From NCBI GenBank assembly GCA_900771035.1, contig CAAGML010000186.1, forward strand, positions 1 through 17,824: 17,824 nucleotides of DNA, given 5' to 3'. Positions 1 to 6,339 of the stretch are shown one piece after another. Under the pieces are notes generated by a model, which had not been told where the DNA came from, searched no databases, and saw only the letters and a program-made list of their open reading frames with translations. The DNA comes from Bacteroidales bacterium. Its GTDB lineage: Bacteria > Bacteroidota > Bacteroidia > Bacteroidales > Paludibacteraceae. How positions within the stretch are numbered: the first letter of the stretch is position 1; every line of letters begins with the position of its first letter. The translations under genes and the position numbers were made by a program.

Positions 1-7
1 GGTAGGT

Positions 8-130
8 CAATTTCAGTCTCAGTATTTCAACAAAAAATGTATGGCAGGTATGTAGATTGTAGGAAAGGGTATGGACGTGAGACAGGGGGTGGTGGGTTGA
101 TTTTTTGTTGAAATACTGAGACTGAAATTG
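8..130. repeat. Perfect 31-bp inverted repeat with 61-bp spacer
   Basis: Positions 8-38 and 100-130 are exact reverse complements over 31 bp. The left arm begins CAATTTCAGTCTCAG and the right arm ends CTGAGACTGAAATTG. The spacer is 39-99. The motif GGTAGG lies at 1-6 and again at 132-137, each one base outside an arm, which could be a target-site duplication. No protein is encoded inside. I see no clear TAnnTTTG promoter in the spacer on either strand. It lies just downstream of the stop of the antiporter gene and would form a long hairpin in its 3' tail, but no T-run follows the hairpin. A MITE-like insertion or a small invertible segment are both possible. Confidence 0.85.
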
Positions 131-165
131 GGGTAGGAAGTTAGACTAAATAGTTGGTGACAAAA

Positions 166-2415
166 TCACAAAACGCTCTTAATTCGGAGTAGATTGGATG
201 GTTCGCCGACCAGCCAAAGGATGTCAGAGGCGTGGAGTTGCAGGTTAGGCACAGGGGAGCAGAGTTTTTCTTGTCCTGGAATCTCGACACCTACAATCAT
301 ACATTGGAAGTCTTTGCGAATGTTGCTGTCCAGAATGGTCTTGCCATCGTATGAGGAGTTTTCGGATATGATGAAACGGCGGAGAAGCATTGATTTGCCT
401 GTGTTTGGTGTCACTGCCTGATTCGTCATATCGTTCAGTATTGTTCCGAATGAGTTCAGGTTCTCGTCTGTACCCATAATCTGGACATGGTCACCAGGGA
501 TGAGCAAGGTGTCGGCATGAGGTATGACCATATTTTCCGCACCTCGTGTGATTGCGACAACGTGAATGTGGTACTTTCGTCCGAAATTGAGTTCACGGAG
601 TGATTTTCCCGCCCATTCAATGCCGACGGGGACAGTGAAATCCTGTATGTGAATGTTTCGCTCGATGAGTTCGCCCTCGAAGTCGTGGTGGGTGGTGTTG
701 CCTCGTTGTTCCATTTTCTCGCGTTGGTGGAAGTTCTCGGTGAAGAGGTTCTCCATGCTGATGTTACGCTTTTTCAGGCTGCTGCTGAAGGTGATAGGTA
801 TGATGATGACGAGGACGAAGAAAAAGAGCATGCCTGTGCCGAGTGTCGTGAAATGCGCAAGGATGTAGCCAACGGAGAATGCGCCGAGGATACCACGGGC
901 AAGCATGATGGCGACGATGGCGACACGGTTGAAACCTATCGTGGAGAACCAGAGGTTGCGTGCCTCGGGACTGTCGTATTGACGCATGACGAGGGCGCGT
1001 ATGAATGGGGCGTCAAGAATGAGCGTCGCTACGGCGCATAGAGTATGGTTCCATGAGAATGGCAACAGAGAGCAGACCAGTGGGTCTATGTAGTAAAGCA
1101 TGATGGATATAACAGCGACGTTCAGCACGAAGTATATGATGACATTTTTGAGTACCTGCTTGATGTAGGGGTTCCAGTTGTGGTTTTTGCCCTCGAAACG
1201 GGGTGTCCCGCTTGTGTATTTGTCGAGGAATTGTTTGGTTTTAGGCGAGAGGTGCGACTCTATGAATTTGTATGCCGGTGTGGCAAGGCGAATCATATAT
1301 GGTGTGGTGAAGGTGGTGAAGACGGAGACAGCCACGACGATAGGGTAGAGGAAATCGGAGGTGACGTGGAGCGATGTGCCGAGAGTGGCGAGGATGAAGG
1401 CGAACTCGCCAATCTGCGTCATGGAGAAGCCGCACTGGATGGAGGTTTTAAGATTTTGTCCCGATATAAGGTAACTGGCTGAACCGAAAATCATCTGTCC
1501 GAGCATCACGGTGAGTATCAGGCAGACGATAGGTATGATGTATTGCCAGATGAGTTCGACGTTGACCATCATGCCGACAGAGACGAAAAAGACTGCTCCG
1601 AAGAGGTTTTTGATAGGGTCGATGAGTTTGGCGATATGTTCAGCTTCGAGTGTTTCGGCAAGGATTGAGCCCATGACGAAAGCGCCGAAAGCGGCAGAGA
1701 AACCGACTTTGGAGGCATATACGACCATTCCGAAACAGAGTCCGAGGGAGACGATGAGGAGGATTTCGTCGGTGAGCAGGAATTTGAGTTTGCGGAGAAC
1801 GATTGGCACAAGGAAGATGCCGACGATGAACCAGAGTATGATGAAGAATACGAGGAGGGAGATGCTGTAGAAGAGTTCGCCGCCCTCGACGGAACTGCTG
1901 ACAGAGAGCGTGGAGAGGACGACCATCATTACGATGGCAAGTATGTCCTCGATGATAAGGACGGAGAGAACAATTCCGGCGAAGCGTTGCTGACGAAGTC
2001 CCATATCGTCGAAAGCCTTGAATATGATTGTGGTGGAGGACATGGCAAGCATTCCGCCAAGGAACACGCAGTCCATTTTGCCCCAACCGAATGCCGAACC
2101 CACCAGAAAGCCGAGAAGCATCATGAAGAAGATGGTGGCTCCTGCCGCAAGAAGCGGAGAAATGCCCATCTTCATTATTTTCTTGAAACTGAACTCAAGA
2201 CCAAGAGCGAAGAGAAGGAAGTTCACGCCGATGTCGCTCCACAGGTGGATGTTGTCGAGGTCGGTGACGGAAGACATATATGGCATGTTGGGGCTGACGA
2301 GAAAACCTGCCACAATATAGCCGAGGACAAGTGGTTGTTTGAGTTTCTTGAAGAGAAGCGTCATTGCTGCCGCGACGACAAGAATCAGCGCAAGGTCTTG
2401 AATCATTGGTTCCAT
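166..2415 (-). CDS. Cation:proton antiporter, CPA2/Kef type, with two TrkA-C domains
   Basis: Predicted inner-membrane monovalent cation/proton antiporter of 749 residues. The first ~400 residues are a run of hydrophobic helices typical of the Na+/H+ exchanger fold. The KefB/KefC-like segment LLFALGLEFSFKK is at about residues 66-78, and the membrane motif LAMSSTTIIFKAF follows. A further hydrophobic stretch lies at about 425-550. The cytoplasmic C-terminus has two RCK_C/TrkA-C-like ligand-binding modules, roughly 590-655 (around GKSLREL) and 680-749 (around GKTILDS). No complete NAD-binding TrkA-N domain is visible between the halves, so gating probably depends on the C-domains alone. It likely serves K+ or Na+ efflux and pH homeostasis; the ion cannot be read from sequence. 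The start at 2415 lies about 54 nt from a good -7 box. It is transcribed alone, divergently from the DUF4143 gene. Confidence 0.9.
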   Translation of the reverse strand: MEPMIQDLALILVVAAAMTLLFKKLKQPLVLGYIVAGFLVSPNMPYMSSVTDLDNIHLWSDIGVNFLLFALGLEFSFKKIMKMGISPLLAAGATIFFMMLLGFLVGSAFGWGKMDCVFLGGMLAMSSTTIIFKAFDDMGLRQQRFAGIVLSVLIIEDILAIVMMVVLSTLSVSSSVEGGELFYSISLLVFFIILWFIVGIFLVPIVLRKLKFLLTDEILLIVSLGLCFGMVVYASKVGFSAAFGAFVMGSILAETLEAEHIAKLIDPIKNLFGAVFFVSVGMMVNVELIWQYIIPIVCLILTVMLGQMIFGSASYLISGQNLKTSIQCGFSMTQIGEFAFILATLGTSLHVTSDFLYPIVVAVSVFTTFTTPYMIRLATPAYKFIESHLSPKTKQFLDKYTSGTPRFEGKNHNWNPYIKQVLKNVIIYFVLNVAVISIMLYYIDPLVCSLLPFSWNHTLCAVATLILDAPFIRALVMRQYDSPEARNLWFSTIGFNRVAIVAIMLARGILGAFSVGYILAHFTTLGTGMLFFFVLVIIIPITFSSSLKKRNISMENLFTENFHQREKMEQRGNTTHHDFEGELIERNIHIQDFTVPVGIEWAGKSLRELNFGRKYHIHVVAITRGAENMVIPHADTLLIPGDHVQIMGTDENLNSFGTILNDMTNQAVTPNTGKSMLLRRFIISENSSYDGKTILDSNIRKDFQCMIVGVEIPGQEKLCSPVPNLQLHASDILWLVGEPSNLLRIKSVL

Positions 2416-2468
2416 GTCAGGGGTTGTTTATTAGTCATAGGTGACGTATAGTAGGTTTTTCACAACTG

Positions 2469-2499
2469 CAAAGGTACGAATATTTTTTTGTTATTGCAA
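2469..2499 (-). promoter_or_regulatory. Bacteroidetes-type promoter of the antiporter gene
   Basis: On the minus strand TACCTTTG (2476-2469) is followed by CA, matching the Bacteroidetes -7 consensus TAnnTTTG. A weak -33 element TTGC lies at 2499-2496 with a 19-nt spacer. Transcription would start near 2463, giving a leader of about 48 nt. Confidence 0.75.
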
Positions 2500-2543
2500 C
2501 TAAATTCCGCAAAAAATCGCTGAGTTCACGTGGAAAGTGCGAA

Positions 2544-2626
2544 ATTACAATCTGGATATTTGTAATACATTGATTGTCAGGTGTGAGGTGTGCCAATTCT
2601 TATTAAAATCGACTTTTAGAATTGGC
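2544..2626. other. Two inverted repeats between divergent promoters
   Basis: This lies in the 335-bp gene-free interval 2416-2750. ATTACAA (2544-2550) pairs with TTGTAAT (2560-2566). GCCAATTC (2592-2599) pairs with GAATTGGC (2619-2626), with a nested TAAAA/TTTTA and loop TCGAC. The second is followed by GGCG and a T-run at 2633-2639, so on the plus strand it resembles a weak terminator, although no plus-strand gene precedes it. Both sit between the antiporter promoter and the DUF4143 promoter, so operator sites are an alternative. Apart from these and the two promoters I see nothing else in the interval. Confidence 0.45.
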
Positions 2627-2650
2627 TCGGCGTTTTTTTATGGCGAAACG

Positions 2651-2682
2651 TTTGGCTGTTTGATGAAAAAAACATACCTTTG
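2651..2682 (+). promoter_or_regulatory. Promoter of DUF4143 ATPase gene 1
   Basis: TTTG at 2651-2654, a 20-nt spacer, then TACCTTTG at 2675-2682 followed by CAG. This is a good match to the Bacteroidetes -33/-7 arrangement. The start of transcription would be near 2688, leaving a long leader of about 190 nt before the ATG at 2877. That leader contains the 33-bp repeat array. Confidence 0.75.
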
Positions 2683-2786
2683 CAGAATAGGAGACATAAA
2701 ATCTATATGTTATGGTAGTTAGCTGTAATTTAATGTTTTATGTAGTGTGAATGTGTGTGCTTGATGCTAATAGTGCGTTGCGAAAG

Positions 2787-2869
2787 TTGGAAAAACGGCA
2801 TAAAGGAGCGGTTTTAGGGTTGGAAAAACGGCAAAAAAGAGTGGTTTTAGGGTTGGAAAAACGGCAAAA
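2787..2869 (+). repeat. 33-bp tandem repeat, about 2.5 copies, in leader of DUF4143 gene 1
   Basis: The motif TTGGAAAAACGGCA starts at 2787, 2820 and 2853, so the period is exactly 33 bp. The two full units (2787-2819 and 2820-2852) differ at few bases; the third is cut off after CAAAA. Each unit also contains GGTTTTAGGG. The array is open in the frame of the downstream gene, reading as 11-residue units LEKRxKxxVLG. It ends 8 bases before the preferred ATG at 2877. There are no unique spacers, so this is not a CRISPR array. Confidence 0.9.
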
Positions 2870-2876
2870 TATAAAT

Positions 2877-4217
2877 ATGCTAAATCGAGAAATATATGGA
2901 TACTTACGGGATTTTTTCCGTAATGAGAAGAAATCCTTGCTCATAACTGGCGCACGGCAGGTTGGTAAAACCTTTGCTATTCGTGCAATAGGCAAAGAGT
3001 GTTTTGATAATGTGGTGGAAATTAATTTCATCGAGGAGCCGCAATTGGTGGCTGTGTTTGAAAATCCAAGAAATGCCAAGGAGATACTTCTTCGCATTTC
3101 TGCGGCTACGGGGAAGCAGTTAGTACCAGGTAAGACACTCGTTTTCTTTGATGAGGTGCAGAAATGCCCTGAGATTGTCACAGCTATAAAATTCCTTGTG
3201 GATGAAGGTAGTTACAGGTACGTCATGAGTGGTTCGCTGCTCGGAGTGGAATTAAAGGATATTCGCAGTGTGCCAGTAGGTTATATCGCAGAGAAAGAGA
3301 TGTTTCCTTTAGACCTTGGGGAGTTTGCAAGGGCAGTAGGCATGAGCGATGATGTGATGCAGCATATTGAGGAATGTTACAAGACAAGGAAACCTGTTGA
3401 TGCCGTGGTTCACAACAAAATGCTTGAGCTGGTGCAACTTTATCTTGTGGTAGGGGGAATGCCTGAGACGGTTCAAAAGTATTTGGACACAAATAACATA
3501 CAGAACGTACGTATGTCGCAGCAACAGATACTGAACACCTACCGCCGTGACATAGCGCAATATGACCCCAATAGCAATTTGTATGTTAAGGATGTCTTTG
3601 ACCTTATACCGTCAGAACTTAATGCCAAGAACAAACGATTCATATTGAAATCGTTGAACGAACATGCCAAGTTTGACAGAATGAGGAATACTTTCCTTTG
3701 GCTCTCTGATGCAGGAGTGGCTCTGCCGACATATAATGTGGAAGAACCGCGTCTGCCATTGAAACTTGGCGAGCAACGCAATCTATTCAAATTGTTCCAG
3801 AATGACGTTGGACTTCTCGCATGTCAGTATGCAGGAAATTTCGCACTGCAGATGCTTACCGGTGTGACGAACATAAACTATGGGGCAATATTCGAAAACC
3901 TTGCAGCACAGGAATTGATAGCACATGGATATAAAACATATTATTTCAACAGCAAGAAACAAGGAGAACTGGATTTCGTCATAGAACACGAAGGAAATGT
4001 CCTGCCGATAGAGATAAAGTCAGGCAAGGACTATAAACATCATAATGCGCTTGACAATGTATTGAAGAACGAAGAATATGCCATAAAGGAAGCCTTGGTT
4101 TTTGTAAATGGCAACATCGAGACAAAAGGAAAAGTTACCTACTTGCCAATTTATATGCTTATGTATCTGAAACCATCAGGGCAGGAACAGCAGTTGTTCA
4201 GGTTTAAGGCAATGTAG
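2877..4217 (+). CDS. AAA+ ATPase with C-terminal DUF4143 (paralogue 1)
   Basis: 446 residues from the ATG at 2877. The N-terminal AAA domain has a Walker A GARQVGKT (residues 25-32), Walker B LVFFDEVQKCPE (88-99) and a sensor-like segment around MSGSLLG. The C-terminal half is the DUF4143 domain, ending in a PD-(D/E)xK-like motif: D366 in GELDFV and E379-x-K381 in PIEIKSGK. The family is widespread in Bacteroidales and has no settled function. I chose 2877 because the protein then begins just ahead of the ATPase fold and matches the paralogue at 13711-15045 (444 residues). An in-frame ATG at 2751 would add 42 basic residues made largely of the translated 33-bp repeat. The gene is monocistronic, divergent from the antiporter and convergent with buk. 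Confidence 0.9.
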   Translation: MLNREIYGYLRDFFRNEKKSLLITGARQVGKTFAIRAIGKECFDNVVEINFIEEPQLVAVFENPRNAKEILLRISAATGKQLVPGKTLVFFDEVQKCPEIVTAIKFLVDEGSYRYVMSGSLLGVELKDIRSVPVGYIAEKEMFPLDLGEFARAVGMSDDVMQHIEECYKTRKPVDAVVHNKMLELVQLYLVVGGMPETVQKYLDTNNIQNVRMSQQQILNTYRRDIAQYDPNSNLYVKDVFDLIPSELNAKNKRFILKSLNEHAKFDRMRNTFLWLSDAGVALPTYNVEEPRLPLKLGEQRNLFKLFQNDVGLLACQYAGNFALQMLTGVTNINYGAIFENLAAQELIAHGYKTYYFNSKKQGELDFVIEHEGNVLPIEIKSGKDYKHHNALDNVLKNEEYAIKEALVFVNGNIETKGKVTYLPIYMLMYLKPSGQEQQLFRFKAM

Positions 4218-4248
4218 TGAAGGCTTCAACCGCTGCACTGTGAAGCTT

Positions 4249-4300
4249 GAAAAAAACAATACCTTGAGTAATGTGTCATAAGATTACCCAAGGTATTGTT
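4249..4300. terminator. Strong hairpin terminator between convergent genes
   Basis: AACAATACCTTG (4255-4266) pairs over 12 bp with CAAGGTATTGTT (4289-4300), and GTAAT/ATTAC extends the stem inside. Read on the minus strand, downstream of buk, the stem is followed by a run of Ts (complement of the A-run at 4250-4256), a classic intrinsic terminator. Read on the plus strand it follows the DUF4143 stop by about 37 nt but has a poor T-tract. It therefore serves buk best. Confidence 0.8.
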
Positions 4301-4308
4301 ATAGATGT

Positions 4309-5373
4309 TTATTTGGTATATTGCTGGCAAGGTTCGCCGTTGAGTACGCGGAAACCGTTTGATGCAAGAGCACCAAGTTCGTCTTCGCCTGGGTAAGCCT
4401 TGACAGGAGCGATGAACTGAACCATCTCGCGGATGAAGTTCACGAAATATTCGTTGTAAGCGATACCGCCAGTGATGAGGATTGCGTCAACCTTGCCGTT
4501 CATGGCAACAGCCATTGCGCCAATCTCCTTGGCTACATTGTATGCCATAGCATCGAACACAAGTTTTGCCTTCTCGTCGCCTTTCTGAGCCATCTCATGA
4601 ACCGAACGAGCGTCGTTGACACCCATAAGAGCCATGAGACCACCTTTGCCGACAAGTTTCTTCTTCATCTCATCGTGAGTGTATTTACCAGAGTAGCAGA
4701 GGTCAACCAACTCCTTGGCGCAAAGAGTACCAGTACGTTCTGGAGTGAAAGGACCGTTGCCTGCAAGGGCGTTGTTCGTATCAATGATACGTCCCTGGCA
4801 GTGAGCACTGACAGAGATGCCACCACCGAGGTGCGCAACGACCACATTGACTTTGTCGTAAGCCTTACCTTCCTCTTTAGCATAGCGGCGAGCGATGGCC
4901 TTTTGGTTAAGAGTGTGAAGGATGGAACGTTTTGGGAGTTCAGGGAAACCGGTTACACGTGCGATGTCGTTGAGTTCGTCAACAACAACAGGGTCGGCAA
5001 TAATAGCCTTGCAACCGCAAGAGCGTGCGATGTCGATGGCGATGAGACCGCCGAGGTTGCAAGCGTGTTCGCCATATTTTGCGGCACGGAGGTCGTCGCA
5101 CATTTCGTCGTTAACCTCGATGGCTCCAGAAGTTACTGGATGAAGCAAACCACCACGGCCTACAACGATGTCGAACTTAGGCTCAATGCCCTCTTCTTTG
5201 AGCGCATTGAGGATTGTGGTCTTGCGGAACTCATACTGAGCAGCAACGTTTGGGTATGGAGCGAGTTCTTCGCCCTGATGACGGAGAGTTTTCTCGAAAG
5301 CGCACTCCTCGTCATGATAGACTGCAAACTTGGTAGAAGTTGAGCCTGGGTTGATAACAAGAATCTTTTTCAT
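4309..5373 (-). CDS. buk: Butyrate kinase
   Basis: 354 residues, normal for Buk. It catalyses acyl-phosphate + ADP to carboxylic acid + ATP, the last step of the Ptb-Buk route, in the cytoplasm. The acetokinase-family (ASKHA) phosphate-binding signature NPGSTSTK is at residues 8-15. GRGGLLHPVTSG and the adenosine/phosphate loop HLGGGISVSAH follow, and GGIAYNEYF is near the C-terminus. The gene follows ptb with an 18-nt gap and ends at a strong terminator, so the two form an operon. In Bacteroidales this pair may handle butyryl- or branched-chain acyl-phosphates from amino-acid fermentation; sequence alone does not settle the substrate. Confidence 0.93.
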   Translation of the reverse strand: MKKILVINPGSTSTKFAVYHDEECAFEKTLRHQGEELAPYPNVAAQYEFRKTTILNALKEEGIEPKFDIVVGRGGLLHPVTSGAIEVNDEMCDDLRAAKYGEHACNLGGLIAIDIARSCGCKAIIADPVVVDELNDIARVTGFPELPKRSILHTLNQKAIARRYAKEEGKAYDKVNVVVAHLGGGISVSAHCQGRIIDTNNALAGNGPFTPERTGTLCAKELVDLCYSGKYTHDEMKKKLVGKGGLMALMGVNDARSVHEMAQKGDEKAKLVFDAMAYNVAKEIGAMAVAMNGKVDAILITGGIAYNEYFVNFIREMVQFIAPVKAYPGEDELGALASNGFRVLNGEPCQQYTK

Positions 5374-5391
5374 ATTGTTGTGTGTTTTTCA

Positions 5392-6300
5392 TTAAGCGAG
5401 AAGGGCAGCCATGCAGATGCTGTAGAACTTGCACTCGGCAGAGTCGGAACGTGAGTTGAGGACAACTGGTTTCTCAGTACCCTGAAGCATACCAGCCATA
5501 CCTGCACCACCAAAAGATACAAGACCTTTGTAGAAGCAGTTAGCTGACTGGAAGTCTGGGAACATCAGTACGTCAGCCTCGCCGAGGATTGGAGAAGGTA
5601 CGTTCTTGATACCGCCTCTCTCTTTGTCCATAGCGATGAATACATCCATAGGACCGTCGATGACGCAATCCTTGCCGAACTCGCCGTTCTTCCACATCTC
5701 AACGATGTCAACGTAATCCTGCATGAAGGCAATCTTTGGATTTGGTTTCTCCGTTGCGTGGAGGAGTGCCACATTTGGCTTCTCAATGCCGAAACGCTGT
5801 GCTGTTGAGATGGCATATTTAATCATCTCAATGCGTTGTTCCTTGGAAGGTGCAGGGATAACGGCAGGGTCGGTGAAGATGGCGAGTTTGTGGTAACCAG
5901 GGATATTGAGAATTGAGCAGTAGGTCATGACGCGACCTTTTGGAAGAAGACCAAACTCCTTGTTGAGAACAACGCGGAGAATGACGTCAGTGTTGACGAG
6001 ACCTTTCATGAGGAAGTCGCATTTGCCGAACTTAACCATCTTGACAGCTTCGACGCAAGCCTCCTGTGGGTCTTTCACGTCAACGACATGAGTAAGGACG
6101 ATGTTCTTCTGTCCTTCGAGTTTCTTGTTGATGATGTCAGCGTCGCCAACGAGGTAAGCCTCAACGATTCCTTCGTCAACAGCGTGCATTACAGCTTCGA
6201 TAGAGTGGTCGTCAACAGGGTTTGCGACAGCCATTTTCTTGCGGATGCTCTGTGCCTTCAGATGGTCGGAGAGCTCCTTGAAAGATTTGATTGCAGACAT
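5392..6300 (-). CDS. ptb: Phosphate butyryltransferase
   Basis: 302 residues, the usual length of Ptb. It converts butyryl-CoA (or a related acyl-CoA) plus phosphate to acyl-phosphate and CoA, feeding the kinase encoded next to it. The phosphate acetyl/butyryltransferase fold is recognisable from FLMKGLVNTDVILR, SILNIPGYHKLAIFTDPAV, the ATEKPNPK segment, and the glycine-rich C-terminus VSFGGAGMAGMLQGTEKPVV. It is too short for the multidomain Pta. Its start lies 39 nt after the parC stop on the same strand. I see no obvious TAnnTTTG promoter in that gap, so read-through from parC is possible, although a promoter inside parC cannot be excluded. Confidence 0.92.
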   Translation of the reverse strand: MSAIKSFKELSDHLKAQSIRKKMAVANPVDDHSIEAVMHAVDEGIVEAYLVGDADIINKKLEGQKNIVLTHVVDVKDPQEACVEAVKMVKFGKCDFLMKGLVNTDVILRVVLNKEFGLLPKGRVMTYCSILNIPGYHKLAIFTDPAVIPAPSKEQRIEMIKYAISTAQRFGIEKPNVALLHATEKPNPKIAFMQDYVDIVEMWKNGEFGKDCVIDGPMDVFIAMDKERGGIKNVPSPILGEADVLMFPDFQSANCFYKGLVSFGGAGMAGMLQGTEKPVVLNSRSDSAECKFYSICMAALLA

Positions 6301-6339
6301 AGTGTTAATTGTTTTTTATTTATATTGTTACTGAATATT

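Noticed and set aside
2751..2876. Upstream in-frame ATG giving a 42-residue N-terminal extension of DUF4143 ATPase 1
   Set aside because: The extension is mainly the translated 33-bp repeat, and the 2877 start gives a protein of the same length as the paralogue. Kept as an alternative only.
4597..5343. Long open frame of 248 codons on the plus strand
   Set aside because: It is antisense to buk, which has clear kinase motifs; the translation shows no family features.
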